A stretch of 64,000 bases of DNA, taken from assembly GCF_002998925.1 (NCBI RefSeq), contig NZ_CP027228.1, positions 62,001 through 126,000 of the forward strand. The letters run 5' to 3'. Shown one piece after another: positions 43,371 to 51,996 of this stretch. The notes beneath the pieces were generated by a model. It searched no databases. It was not told the DNA's origin and worked only from the letters and a program-made list of their open reading frames with translations. Each line of letters starts with the position of its first letter. The stretch's first letter is position 1. The position numbers and the translations under genes are program-made. This DNA is from Mogibacterium diversum. Lineage in GTDB: Bacteria > Bacillota > Clostridia > Peptostreptococcales > Anaerovoracaceae.

Positions 43371-44765
43371 ATGGAAAATACAAACTTGATTGACCAGGAA
43401 CAGGCTTTTGAAGAAAGCAAAGAAAAGATATTCGAACTCCTCGAAGAGAAGAAATATTTCCGTTGTAGGGATGAACTGTTAAAATTCAACGCAGTAGATA
43501 TTGCTGAGCTACTTGAAGAAGTGATGCGAAAGTATAGCATGCAGACAGCTATCATACTGTTTCGCACGCTTCCAAAGGGTGCTTCTGTTGAGGTATTCGC
43601 ACACTTTGACGTTGATGATCAGGTTGAAATCATCAATATTATCACTGATCCCGAGATTAAATACATAATTGAAGAGCTGGATTTCGACGATATGATCGAC
43701 GTGCTTGACGAGCTGCCGGCCAATATCGTTGACAAGATTTTAGACAAAACTCCTAAGAATGAGCGAAGACAGATAAACACTTTCCTGAAGTACAAGGAAT
43801 ACAGTGCCGGTTCGCTGATGACGCCGGACTATATAAATCTGCGTAAAAATATGACGAGGCGTGAGGCGCTGGATCATATCCGCGATGTGGGAATGAACTC
43901 CGAGACGATTTACTCATGCTACGTGCTCGACGGTGGGCGTAAACTCGTAGGTGTCGTATCGCTCAGGAGCTTGGTTCTTGCAGATGAGAATACTAAGGTC
44001 TCCGATATTATGAAAGAAGACATCATCTTCGCACACGTCGATGATGACCAGGAAGAGACTTCTGAACTTTTTAAGAAATACGGTTTTATCGCGATACCGG
44101 TAGTTGATAATGAAGACAGATTGGTCGGAATCATCACTTTCGACGATATCCTCGACGTAATCGAAGAAGAGAACACCGAGGATATGGAGCGTATGGGAGG
44201 TGTCATCGATAACACAGACAAGGACTACCTCGATACACCCGTCCTGATGCACGTCAAGGCTAGACTGCCATGGCTACTAGTGCTCATGGTATCTTATGTA
44301 TTTACTGGAGGCATGATTGCTAGTTTTGAAAAATCGCTCTCCGCAGTAATCGCGCTAGTAGCTTATATGCCGATGCTAATGGGCACTGGTGGTAACTCAG
44401 GAACTCAGTCGTCTACAGTAATTATCACAGGTATGGCTACAGGAGACCTCGAGTTATCGGATGTTCTTAGAGTTCTATGGAAGGAATTTCGCATAGGAAT
44501 TATAGTCGGTATATGTGTCAGCATCTTGAACTACATGAGGATAGTGGCATTTGACCATAACGGCTCTTTGGTAGCGCTTACGGTGTGCCTGTCGATGGTA
44601 TTAATCGTTATCATCGCAAAATGCATCGGTGCTCTCCTGCCTATGATTGCTAAGAAAATCGGCATTGACCCGGCTCTTATTGCTGGCCCGATGATGGCTT
44701 CACTTACCGACATGGTTGCGCTCGGCACGTATTTTACGATGGCAAGGCTGGTGCTTAAAATCTAG
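43371..44765 (+). CDS. mgtE: magnesium transporter MgtE
   Basis: 464 residues in the MgtE order: acidic alpha-helical N domain (about 1-130, ending FLKYKEYSAGSLMTPDYINL), paired CBS domains (about 135-265, VVSLRSLVLADENTKVSDIM and GIITFDDILDVI), then a five-span membrane domain from about residue 285 (LPWLLVLMVSYVFTGGMIAS, MLMGTGGNSGTQSST, GPMMASLTDMVALGTYF). MgtE is a Mg-gated channel. ATG 43371 follows GAGGAGGAAGGCCA. Confidence 0.95.
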   Translation: MENTNLIDQEQAFEESKEKIFELLEEKKYFRCRDELLKFNAVDIAELLEEVMRKYSMQTAIILFRTLPKGASVEVFAHFDVDDQVEIINIITDPEIKYIIEELDFDDMIDVLDELPANIVDKILDKTPKNERRQINTFLKYKEYSAGSLMTPDYINLRKNMTRREALDHIRDVGMNSETIYSCYVLDGGRKLVGVVSLRSLVLADENTKVSDIMKEDIIFAHVDDDQEETSELFKKYGFIAIPVVDNEDRLVGIITFDDILDVIEEENTEDMERMGGVIDNTDKDYLDTPVLMHVKARLPWLLVLMVSYVFTGGMIASFEKSLSAVIALVAYMPMLMGTGGNSGTQSSTVIITGMATGDLELSDVLRVLWKEFRIGIIVGICVSILNYMRIVAFDHNGSLVALTVCLSMVLIVIIAKCIGALLPMIAKKIGIDPALIAGPMMASLTDMVALGTYFTMARLVLKI

Positions 44766-44927
44766 AGATGAAAGCGACTGCCTTACATACTGGGAAGACA
44801 ATTTCAACGACGACTACAACAATTAAATTATCAATAACAAATAATATATAAAAAGCTTCAAGATATTTCTATTTAAATATCAACACAAATAACACAATTA
44901 GTTTTCAAAATTTCATTGTAGGAGGAT

Positions 44928-45758
44928 ATGGTGAATACTAACAACTATGCTGAGCTCGCTGAAAAAGCGCGCAAAATCAGAATCAATGCTCTAAAGGCAA
45001 TTCATGCCGCAAAGTCAGGTCATCCGGGAGGTTCATTATCTTCTGCTGATATTCTTGCAACGCTATATTTTGGTGAGCTAAATATCGACCCAAAGAATCC
45101 GAAGATGGCAGATAGAGATAAATTTGTGTTATCCAAGGGTCATGCGGTTCCTGCGCTTTATGCAGCACTCGGGGAGAGAGGTTTTTACGAAGTAAACGAA
45201 ATGATGACGCTCAGACAGGTGGGCAGCAAATTCCAAGGACACCCTAATATGCGTAAAGTTCCTGGGATTGAGATGTCAACCGGTTCGCTCGGACAGGGAT
45301 TTTCCGCAGCAGTAGGAATGGCTGTCGCAGGCAAAATTGATAAAAATCCTGGCAGAGTATATGTGCTCACTGGTGACGGAGAACTTCAAGAGGGAATCGT
45401 GTGGGAGGCTGCGATGCAAGCAGCTCATAGGAAACTCGACAACTTAGTTGCAATCGTTGATCTGAACGGACTTCAGATTGATGGCAAGGTAAGCGATGTA
45501 AAGTGCGTGTGCCCGGTGGACGAGAAATTTAGGAGCTTTGGGTGGAACGTGATAAACGTAGATGGTCATAATTTTGAAGAACTGACTACGGCATTTAAGG
45601 AAGCAAAGAGCTCTGAAGGTGTACCGACTGCAATTATAGCTCATACTCACAAGGGCAAGGGCGTATCGTTCATGGAAGATAATGCTGGCTGGCATGGCAA
45701 GGCGCCAAGCGATGAGGAACTAGCTGCTGCGATAGAAGAGCTTGGAGGTGACAACTAA
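44928..45758 (+). CDS. transketolase, N-terminal (thiamine-diphosphate) subunit
   Basis: 276 residues, the first half of a split transketolase. It has the substrate/cofactor histidines in AAKSGHPGGSLSSAD and KGHAVPALYAAL, and the ThDP-magnesium motif GDGELQEGIVWEAAM ending in NGLQIDG. It moves two-carbon units between sugar phosphates. ATG 44928 is only 2 bases after GGAGG; the next codon but one, GTG at 44931, has better spacing and could be the true start. The second subunit follows with a one-base overlap, and both are needed for one active site. Confidence 0.95.
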   Translation: MVNTNNYAELAEKARKIRINALKAIHAAKSGHPGGSLSSADILATLYFGELNIDPKNPKMADRDKFVLSKGHAVPALYAALGERGFYEVNEMMTLRQVGSKFQGHPNMRKVPGIEMSTGSLGQGFSAAVGMAVAGKIDKNPGRVYVLTGDGELQEGIVWEAAMQAAHRKLDNLVAIVDLNGLQIDGKVSDVKCVCPVDEKFRSFGWNVINVDGHNFEELTTAFKEAKSSEGVPTAIIAHTHKGKGVSFMEDNAGWHGKAPSDEELAAAIEELGGDN

Positions 45759-46690
45759 TGGCAGATAAGATTGCAACTAGGGCTGCATACGGAGAATTCC
45801 TGGTGGAAAAGGGCAGAGAACGCGAGGATCTTATCGTTATGGATGCAGACCTGTCAGGTTCGACAAAGACTAAGGGGTTTGCAAAGGCTTATCCTGAAAG
45901 ATTCGTAAACTGCGGCATTGCTGAACAGGATTTGATGGCTGAGGCAGCTGGAATTGCTCTTTCGGGGCACGTTGTGTGTGCTAGTACATTCGCTATGTTC
46001 GCTGCAGGTAGGGCATATGAAATTATAAGAAATTCAATTGGATATACAAATGCAAATGTTAAGGTGTGCGCAACTCACGCAGGTATTACAGTTGGAGAAG
46101 ATGGTGCGAGCCATCAGACTTTCGAAGATATTGCGCTCATGAGGGAGATTCCGGGCATGCTCGTTGTAAACCCCGCTGATGCTGTAAGTGCTAAGAAGCT
46201 TTTAAATGAAGTGGTTGATACAGATGGTCCTGCGTACGTTAGACTGGGCAGATCTGGAGTGCCAGTGATTTATGATGAGAGTTCTGACATCAAGATTGGG
46301 AAGGCGAATGTAATTCGGGAAGGCAGTGATGTGACAATCATCGCAACTGGAATCATGGTAGCAGACGCGCTTGAAGCGGCTGAAGAGCTTGCAAATGAAG
46401 GTGTCTATGCTCGTGTAATCGACATGCATACTATTAAGCCAATTGATGAGACGGCGATTATAAACGCAGCTAGAGAGAATGGTCCGATTGTAACCGCAGA
46501 AGAACACTCGGTTATCGGCGGACTCGGCAGTGCGGTGGCAGAGGTCGTGGTTAAGAATAAACCAGTGAGAGTTGAGATGGTAGGACAGAAGGATACGTTT
46601 GGTGAATCTGGAAAGCCGGCTGAACTCAGAGAAAAGTATGGGCTTACAAAGGCTGATATCGTTAAAGCTGTTAAGAAAGTAATCGCGTAA
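45758..46690 (+). CDS. transketolase, C-terminal subunit
   Basis: 310 residues, second half of the split enzyme. It has the pyrimidine-binding region (NCGIAEQDLMAEAAGIALS with the catalytic Glu) and ATHAGITVGEDGASHQTFED, followed by the C-terminal transketolase domain (VTIIATGIMVADALEAAEEL and AEEHSVIGGLGSAVAEV). Start ATG shares a base with the previous stop (TAATG), so the two subunits are coupled. A terminator follows 40 bases later. Confidence 0.95.
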   Translation: MADKIATRAAYGEFLVEKGREREDLIVMDADLSGSTKTKGFAKAYPERFVNCGIAEQDLMAEAAGIALSGHVVCASTFAMFAAGRAYEIIRNSIGYTNANVKVCATHAGITVGEDGASHQTFEDIALMREIPGMLVVNPADAVSAKKLLNEVVDTDGPAYVRLGRSGVPVIYDESSDIKIGKANVIREGSDVTIIATGIMVADALEAAEELANEGVYARVIDMHTIKPIDETAIINAARENGPIVTAEEHSVIGGLGSAVAEVVVKNKPVRVEMVGQKDTFGESGKPAELREKYGLTKADIVKAVKKVIA

Positions 46691-46730
46691 AGATTAAAAA
46701 TAATAAAAGAACTTAAAATTATAAAAAAAT

Positions 46731-46776
46731 AGCAACTCTTTTAGTGAATTATTCTTCACACAAGGGTTGCTTTTTC
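46731..46776 (+). terminator. intrinsic terminator after the transketolase pair
   Basis: AGCAACTCTT (46731-46740) pairs with AAGGGTTGCT (46762-46771, one G-U), with inner GTGAA/TTCAC, then TTTTCATTT. Confidence 0.85.
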
Positions 46777-46861
46777 ATTTGCAAATACTAGGGTTCAGAG
46801 TGGATTTTGTTTTTAGCTAGTAAAAATTTAACAAAATAATATGAAATTAGTACAAACTCAA

Positions 46862-46890
46862 TTTACAATGTGATGAATAAGTGATATAGT
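46862..46890 (+). promoter_or_regulatory. sigma-A promoter for the POT transporter gene
   Basis: TTTACA at 46862-46867 and TATAGT at 46885-46890 with a 17-base spacer. Confidence 0.65.
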
Positions 46891-47019
46891 ATGAATTGTT
46901 TTATAACATATGGACTCGAGGGGATTGGGTTCAAGAGCAATTGGCGAAACGTATTATATTAATACCTAATATATATTCGTTACTTGCAATTATATTTTTA
47001 TTACTTTAGGAGGTTTTTT

Positions 47020-48390
47020 ATGGAAACTGGTGTAAAGAAAGGTAGACCGTTTGGCTTCTATGTATGCTCCATGGGCTATACATTTGAGAGACTTTCGTTC
47101 TACACAGTAAAGTACATTTTGGCAATGTGGGTTGCTGCAGATGTACTAAGTGGTGGTCTAGGCATGGGCCAGGTTAAGGCTACTGCTATTTCCGCAGGAT
47201 TCGTAGCTTGGACATATATCACACCTATGTTCGGTGGATATATCGCTGACCGTTGGGTTAAGCCTAGATGGTGCGTGCTTATCGGTATGCTTCTGATGGG
47301 TGTTGGCTACATGATTGCATGGAAGGCAACATCACTTACTCTCGTATACGTGATGTTCGTATTCGTAGCTGTTGGTACAGGACTCTTCAAGGGTAACCTA
47401 TCCGGAATCACAGGTCAGCTATTCAACAGCGCTGAGCAGCTTGACTCTGCATTCTCTATTCAGTACACGTTCGTTAACATCGGTTCGTTCATCGGAATAA
47501 CATTCATTGCTCCGCTTGCAACAACAGGTATGTTCGGTGTTCACGTAACTTACAGAACGATATTCTTGATTACAGGTATCTTCCTATTCATCGATGCTAT
47601 TTGGTTCTTCGTAGTTGGAGGCAAGGCTCTCGGTGAAGCTGGTATGTCACCATTCAAGAAGGACCAGAGAGAGTTCGTATCTGCTGAGAAGAAGGAGAGC
47701 GAAGAGTCTGCTCCTCTAACAGCAGGAGATAAGAAGAGAGTTGCAGCTGTACTTCTCGTAATCGTATTCTCGATGGTATTCTGGATGCTATGGTACCTCG
47801 CTTACTTCCCAGCATACTTCAGATTTGGTTACGGAGACGGAGCTGAGTATCTAAACAAGGCTAACTGGGTAATTGGTAACTTCAAGATTCCTACATCTTG
47901 GTTTGACTCTGTAAACGCTCTAACTTGTGTAGTTCTTGGACCAGTTCTCGCTGGTGTATGGTTAAAGCTTGCTAAGAGACCTCAGGGAGACCTCAGCATG
48001 TACAAGAAGACTGGTCTAGGATGCGGACTTCTAGGACTTGCATACTTCGTAATGGTATTCGCTGACAAACTCGCTGGAGACCATGGTCAGGTTTCTGTAC
48101 TATGGGTTGGTCTAGTTTGTATAATGATGTCAGTTGGAGAGATGGTATTCTCACCACTCGGAAACTCATTCATTAACAAGCTAGCTCCTGCTAAGCTTCT
48201 AGGACTTCTTCTAGGAACATGGCCAGTAGCTGTATTTATTTCACAGTTCATCTACCCTAAGATCTATGCTTGGACTTTAACACAGAACTTCGGTTTTGCT
48301 TACGGTCTACTCGGTGGAATCGTAATCGTATTCGGTGTAGTTCTATGGATCCTCAGCGGTAAGCTTGATTCTTGGGCTGAACAGGAATAA
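47020..48390 (+). CDS. POT/PTR2-family proton-coupled peptide transporter
   Basis: 456-residue membrane protein of the major facilitator superfamily. The POT signature is seen at the N-terminus in GYTFERLSFYTVKYILAMW (the ExxER-type motif), with PMFGGYIADRWVKPRWCVLI and GTGLFKGNLSGITGQLF, the second POT motif. About 12-14 hydrophobic spans follow. A charged cytoplasmic loop lies at about residues 225-245. POT members import di- and tripeptides with protons; I infer this substrate. I chose ATG 47020 because TTAGGAGG is just upstream; 12 extra upstream codons are not supported. Confidence 0.85.
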   Translation: METGVKKGRPFGFYVCSMGYTFERLSFYTVKYILAMWVAADVLSGGLGMGQVKATAISAGFVAWTYITPMFGGYIADRWVKPRWCVLIGMLLMGVGYMIAWKATSLTLVYVMFVFVAVGTGLFKGNLSGITGQLFNSAEQLDSAFSIQYTFVNIGSFIGITFIAPLATTGMFGVHVTYRTIFLITGIFLFIDAIWFFVVGGKALGEAGMSPFKKDQREFVSAEKKESEESAPLTAGDKKRVAAVLLVIVFSMVFWMLWYLAYFPAYFRFGYGDGAEYLNKANWVIGNFKIPTSWFDSVNALTCVVLGPVLAGVWLKLAKRPQGDLSMYKKTGLGCGLLGLAYFVMVFADKLAGDHGQVSVLWVGLVCIMMSVGEMVFSPLGNSFINKLAPAKLLGLLLGTWPVAVFISQFIYPKIYAWTLTQNFGFAYGLLGGIVIVFGVVLWILSGKLDSWAEQE

Positions 48391-48434
48391 TTATATAATA
48401 CTGATTTACAGTCTAAATCGTATATATTAGAATT

Positions 48435-48463
48435 AAAGCGAAGGGCATGCCCTTCGCTTTTTC
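48435..48463 (+). terminator. intrinsic terminator after the POT transporter
   Basis: AAAGCGAAGG (48435-48444) and CCTTCGCTTT (48451-48460) flank GCATGC, followed by TT. A short but stable stem. Confidence 0.85.
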
Positions 48464-48502
48464 ACATCTCTCTAATATAGAATTTACGAAAGCAGGTGCG
48501 TT

Positions 48503-48859
48503 ATGGAACTAAGGAGAGGAAAGAATATTGCTTTTACTGTAATATGCGGCATGTTCCTGTTGATAGTCAGAATGGTTTTGAATATTTCATATTCTTTTAT
48601 GGTTCCGTACAAGGTTCAGATTACACTTGGTGTATTTTTCTTAATCTATGGACTTGCGTTAGAATTTTGGGAGATAAAGAATGAGCTACCGCTGTTCTGG
48701 GGCGCTGGAAGCTCGATATTTAATATCGGGGTGATCAATAGCTCGATGGTTGTAGGAGCAAGCATCTTCTTCTTTGCAAGTAATGGAGTCCATGGCATAT
48801 GTGCATTTGGAATTGAAATAGCTCTATATGCGTTGATATCCATATTCGAATGGAAATAA
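48503..48859 (+). CDS. small membrane protein of unknown function
   Basis: 118 residues with about four hydrophobic segments (ICGMFLLIVRMVLNIS, ITLGVFFLIYGLALEF, SSMVVGASIFFFASNG, GIEIALYALISIFEW). The middle loop EIKNELPLFWGAG resembles the loop RETKTDKPMFYSYG of the next small gene, and the two align over their last 80 residues, so they look like diverged duplicates. I recognise no named family. ATG 48503 has only a weak upstream site (AGGTG). The gene is intact. Confidence 0.7.
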   Translation: MELRRGKNIAFTVICGMFLLIVRMVLNISYSFMVPYKVQITLGVFFLIYGLALEFWEIKNELPLFWGAGSSIFNIGVINSSMVVGASIFFFASNGVHGICAFGIEIALYALISIFEWK

Positions 48860-48912
48860 TATATTGTACAGAATAAATACAAATATAATAGCGATAATAA
48901 TAGAACTTACAA

Positions 48913-48940
48913 TTGACATATGATATTAAAGTGATATCAT
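48913..48940 (+). promoter_or_regulatory. promoter with an internal palindrome before the second small membrane gene
   Basis: TTGACA at 48913-48918 and TATCAT at 48935-48940, 16-base spacer. An inverted repeat ATGATAT (48920-48926) / ATATCAT (48934-48940) covers the spacer and -10, like an operator. Confidence 0.55.
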
Positions 48941-49026
48941 AAAGATACAAAGAAGCGCTTCAGACGATTTATAAAACCTTTAAGCATAGGTTTTTACACA
49001 TTAAATCTTCTAAGGAGGTTATCGCT

Positions 49027-49386
49027 ATGAAAAACATCAAGAGAGTTGGATATTTAATTGTAGTAGGACTTGCTGTATTGTTAATCATCGCTGCCACGGG
49101 AGGAAACGACCTACCGATGATACTATCTTTTGGCGTAGGGACAATTCTTGCACTTATAGGCATCGCTCTCGCTATCAGGGAAACTAAGACCGATAAGCCT
49201 ATGTTCTACTCGTATGGTAAGAATTGGTTTGGCGGGTATCTTAACAACAGTGCGTTTATACTGGGCATAGCTGTAGGATTTTTCGCAACGAAAGTTATAT
49301 ATGGAATTACAGCACTCGGTATAATTGCTGTGCTATATGCAATAATTATTGTTGCTCTTAAAAATAAAAGATCAGAGGCTATGTAA
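49027..49386 (+). CDS. small membrane protein of unknown function, related to the preceding one
   Basis: 119 residues with about four hydrophobic spans (YLIVVGLAVLLIIAA, FGVGTILALIGIALAI, NNSAFILGIAVGFFAT, LGIIAVLYAIIIVAL). The loop PMFYSYGKNWFGG and following NNSAFILG line up with the neighbour's PLFWGAG and NSSMVVG. No family recognised. ATG 49027 follows TAAGGAGGTTATCGCT, a strong site. It has its own promoter and terminator, so it is transcribed separately from its neighbour. Confidence 0.75.
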   Translation: MKNIKRVGYLIVVGLAVLLIIAATGGNDLPMILSFGVGTILALIGIALAIRETKTDKPMFYSYGKNWFGGYLNNSAFILGIAVGFFATKVIYGITALGIIAVLYAIIIVALKNKRSEAM

Positions 49387-49415
49387 ATGCTATTTGTTAA
49401 AAGTTAATGCGAAAG

Positions 49416-49441
49416 CTCACCTTGCAGAAGGTGAGTTTTTT
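49416..49441 (+). terminator. intrinsic terminator after the second small membrane gene
   Basis: CTCACCTT (49416-49423) and AAGGTGAG (49428-49435) with a 4-base loop, then TTTTTTATT. Confidence 0.88.
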
Positions 49442-49517
49442 ATTATTTGCAGAAATTATGTGCGTTGCACTCGTTTGTATAAATATACTATTATACTAAA
49501 ATAAATACAAAAAATTG

Positions 49518-49546
49518 TTGATTTACAGATAAAATGGTGTTATTAT
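49518..49546 (+). promoter_or_regulatory. promoter for the amino-acid ABC transporter genes
   Basis: TTGATT at 49518-49523 and TATTAT at 49541-49546 with a 17-base spacer. A TATATT at 49544-49549 overlaps as an alternative -10. Confidence 0.6.
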
Positions 49547-49586
49547 ATTCATATCGTTAAATGATTATAGAAAGTAAGGAATCAAA

Positions 49587-50303
49587 ATGGATGCTTATAT
49601 CACAGGTTTTCTAGTTTCATGTAAGGGAATCCCCGCAACAGTATTTGTAAGTGTATTATCAGTTGCCATAGGATCGGTAGTCGGACTGCTGATTGCTCTC
49701 ATGAGAACATCAAAGAATAGATTTTTAAGTGGAATCTCAAAGCTATATGTCGATATAGTCAGAGGTACTCCTATGCTCGTGCAGGCACTCATATTTGCCT
49801 ATGGAATACCGGAGTTCATACAAACACATCTGTTTTACTTCAAATGGGCAAACCTAATCATACCTGCTATAATCGTTTGTGGGCTTAATAGTGCAGCATA
49901 TATGTCTGAGGTAATTCGCAGCGGAATCCAGGCTGTGGATAAAGGACAAATGGAAGCAGCGAGGTCGCTCGGTATGAGTAAGACTATGGCTATGAGACTT
50001 ATAATCATTCCGCAGGCTGTTAAGATTATACTTCCAGCGGTTGGAAATGAATTTGTAACACTTATCAAGGAGACATCTGTTCTGAGTTATGTAGGAGTAC
50101 ATGAGATTTTGCGTAAGGGTACACTGCTTAGTGCAGCAACATTTGAAGCATTTCCGGCATACATAGGCGTAGCATTAGCTTATCTGCTACTAACACTGCC
50201 TCTTTCTAAGCTAATCGCTGTTCTTGAGCGACGTGGCAAGGGGAGTGAGAAGAAGATAGGGGAAGAGAAAAACAAACCAGTGCTCGAGGGAGGAGCAGCA
50301 TAA
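49587..50303 (+). CDS. polar amino-acid ABC transporter permease
   Basis: 238 residues of the HisM/GlnP type. It opens with a periplasmic-side span (GIPATVFVSVLSVAIGSVVG), then LYVDIVRGTPMLVQALIFAY. The cytoplasmic coupling loop has the family motif EAARSLGMSKTMAMRLIIIP followed by QAVKIILPAVGNEFVTLIKE. The C-terminal 20 residues are basic and Glu-rich. The partner ATPase follows with a one-base overlap. No substrate-binding protein or second permease is present nearby, so the substrate is unknown; permease homodimer with a remote binding protein is likely. Confidence 0.92.
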   Translation: MDAYITGFLVSCKGIPATVFVSVLSVAIGSVVGLLIALMRTSKNRFLSGISKLYVDIVRGTPMLVQALIFAYGIPEFIQTHLFYFKWANLIIPAIIVCGLNSAAYMSEVIRSGIQAVDKGQMEAARSLGMSKTMAMRLIIIPQAVKIILPAVGNEFVTLIKETSVLSYVGVHEILRKGTLLSAATFEAFPAYIGVALAYLLLTLPLSKLIAVLERRGKGSEKKIGEEKNKPVLEGGAA

Positions 50304-51022
50304 TGATAGAGATTAAGAAGCTATATAAATCATATGGAGATAATGAAGTGCTTAAGGGCATCGATCAGACAGTAAGCGAGGCGGAGGTGCTCTGCATAGT
50401 AGGACCTTCAGGCTCTGGAAAATCCACGATGCTTAGATGCATCAATTTACTTGAAGTTCCTACATCCGGAGAAGTATACATCGATGGGGAACTAGTGACG
50501 AGCCAGAATATCAATGAAATCAGAACTAAGATGGGGATGGTGTTTCAGAACTTCAACCTCTTCCCGCATATGACAGTACTCGAGAACGTAACCTGTGCAC
50601 CTATCAACGTTAAAGGTGTGAGCAAGGCTGATGCTGAAGCAAAAGCCATGGAGCTTCTTACGCGAGTTGGTCTTGATAACAAAGCTAATGCCTATCCACG
50701 TTCGCTATCAGGAGGTCAGCAGCAACGTGTTGCGATAGCTAGAGCTCTAGCTATGGATCCTGAGATAATGCTCTTTGACGAGCCTACATCTGCACTTGAT
50801 CCTGAGATGGTGGGAGAGGTTCTAGATGTAATGAAGGACTTAGCCAAGGAAGGGTTGGCGATGATTGTGGTCACTCACGAGATGGGGTTTGCCAAGGAGG
50901 TAGCTGATAAGGTCATATTCATGGATGAGGGCGTTATCGTCGAGCAGGGAACACCCGAAGAGGTTCTCGTAAATCCGTCAGAGGAGAGAACGAAGAACTT
51001 CCTATCCAAGGTTTTAAGTTAA
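50303..51022 (+). CDS. polar amino-acid ABC transporter ATP-binding protein (GlnQ type)
   Basis: 239 residues. Walker A GPSGSGKSTMLRCINLLE, Q-loop MVFQNFNLFPHMTVLENV, signature LSGGQQQRVAIARAL, Walker B IMLFDEPTSALDPEM, switch His in VVTHEMGFAKEVAD and the family tail EQGTPEEVLVNPSEERTKNF. It drives the permease upstream, with which it shares a start/stop base (TAATG). A hairpin terminator follows about 140 bases after the stop. Confidence 0.95.
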   Translation: MIEIKKLYKSYGDNEVLKGIDQTVSEAEVLCIVGPSGSGKSTMLRCINLLEVPTSGEVYIDGELVTSQNINEIRTKMGMVFQNFNLFPHMTVLENVTCAPINVKGVSKADAEAKAMELLTRVGLDNKANAYPRSLSGGQQQRVAIARALAMDPEIMLFDEPTSALDPEMVGEVLDVMKDLAKEGLAMIVVTHEMGFAKEVADKVIFMDEGVIVEQGTPEEVLVNPSEERTKNFLSKVLS

Positions 51023-51162
51023 TATTACGCAATTAAGCTGATACATAAAAGCTATAGTGGTTGTTAAATGCTGATATGTAGTGGCTCTCAAAGTACGCAC
51101 AACAATATTTTGCGCTATTCAGTTTTTATGTGAAGATTTGCGATTGAATTTGTTGAAAAATG

Positions 51163-51194
51163 GCACGGTATAGTGACTCTGTACCGTGCTTTTG
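51163..51194 (+). terminator. intrinsic terminator in the gap before ftsE
   Basis: GCACGGTA (51163-51170) and TACCGTGC (51182-51189) with an 11-base loop, then TTTTG. The rest of the 245-base gap holds a possible ftsE -10 (TATAAT, 51230-51235) with no clear -35. Confidence 0.78.
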
Positions 51195-51267
51195 TAGTGC
51201 CTTTTGTTTATTTTTCAGCGTTTTTGGTGTATAATACTACAATCTGTTGGTGTATCTAGGAGGTCAT

Positions 51268-51996
51268 ATGATCGAATTTAAGAATGTTACTAAACATTAT
51301 GGCAACAACGTAGGACTAGAGAACGCAACTGTTCGCATTGAGAAAGGCGATTTCGTCTTCCTCGTTGGACCGAGTGGTGCGGGTAAGACAACCTTTGTAA
51401 GGCTGATACTTAATGAAATTAGCACAGATAAGGGAACCATTGTAGTTGCCGGTAAGGATATAACAAGACTGTCCAGAAGGGAGATCCCAGAACTGAGGCA
51501 GAAGATTGGAATGGTGTTCCAGGATTTCAGACTTCTTGAAAAGAAGACTGTGTATGAAAATGTCGCTTTCGCTATGGAAGTAGTACATGCTAAGCGCAAG
51601 GATATCAGGAGACAGGTCCCATACGTGCTTGACCTAGTCGGCATTCTCGATAAGCAGGACAGATATCCTAATGAGCTCAGTGCTGGTGAGCAGCAGCGTG
51701 TCGGTATCGCTAGAGCGATTGTCAATAATCCGAGAGTCCTTATCGCCGACGAGCCAACTGGAAATCTTGACCCTATTACGGCCATGGAAATTATGGAAAT
51801 CCTGGATAAGATTAATCTTCGTGGCACCACAATCCTCATGGTTACACATGCGAAGGACATCGTTGACCAGATGAATAAGCGTGTAGTAGCGATTGAAGAT
51901 GGTCATATTGTCCGTGATGAGCAGGGGCAATATGGATTCTATAACGAAGAAGAATACTACGATTACGATGAGGGGGTAGATAAATATGTTTTCTAG
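51268..51996 (+). CDS. ftsE: cell division ATP-binding protein FtsE
   Basis: 242 residues. Walker A GPSGAGKTTFVRLIL with Lys40, Q-loop MVFQDFRLLEKKTVYENV (FQDFRLL is characteristic of FtsE), signature LSAGEQQRVGIARAI and Walker B VLIADEPTGNLDP. With FtsX it transmits ATP hydrolysis across the membrane to activate peptidoglycan hydrolases at the septum. I chose ATG 51268 from AGGAGG just upstream. The end is rich in Tyr, Asp and Glu. It overlaps ftsX by 11 bases. Confidence 0.95.
   Translation: MIEFKNVTKHYGNNVGLENATVRIEKGDFVFLVGPSGAGKTTFVRLILNEISTDKGTIVVAGKDITRLSRREIPELRQKIGMVFQDFRLLEKKTVYENVAFAMEVVHAKRKDIRRQVPYVLDLVGILDKQDRYPNELSAGEQQRVGIARAIVNNPRVLIADEPTGNLDPITAMEIMEILDKINLRGTTILMVTHAKDIVDQMNKRVVAIEDGHIVRDEQGQYGFYNEEEYYDYDEGVDKYVF

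Larger units (their letters stand above)
46691..47019 (+). other. 329-base intergenic region before the peptide transporter
   Basis: Contains the transketolase terminator (46731-46776), a promoter (46862-46890) and an AT-rich leader of about 125 bases. I see no further gene. Confidence 0.6.

Noticed and set aside
51297..51860. A 187-codon minus-strand frame opposite ftsE
   Set aside because: Shadow of ftsE with low-complexity composition.
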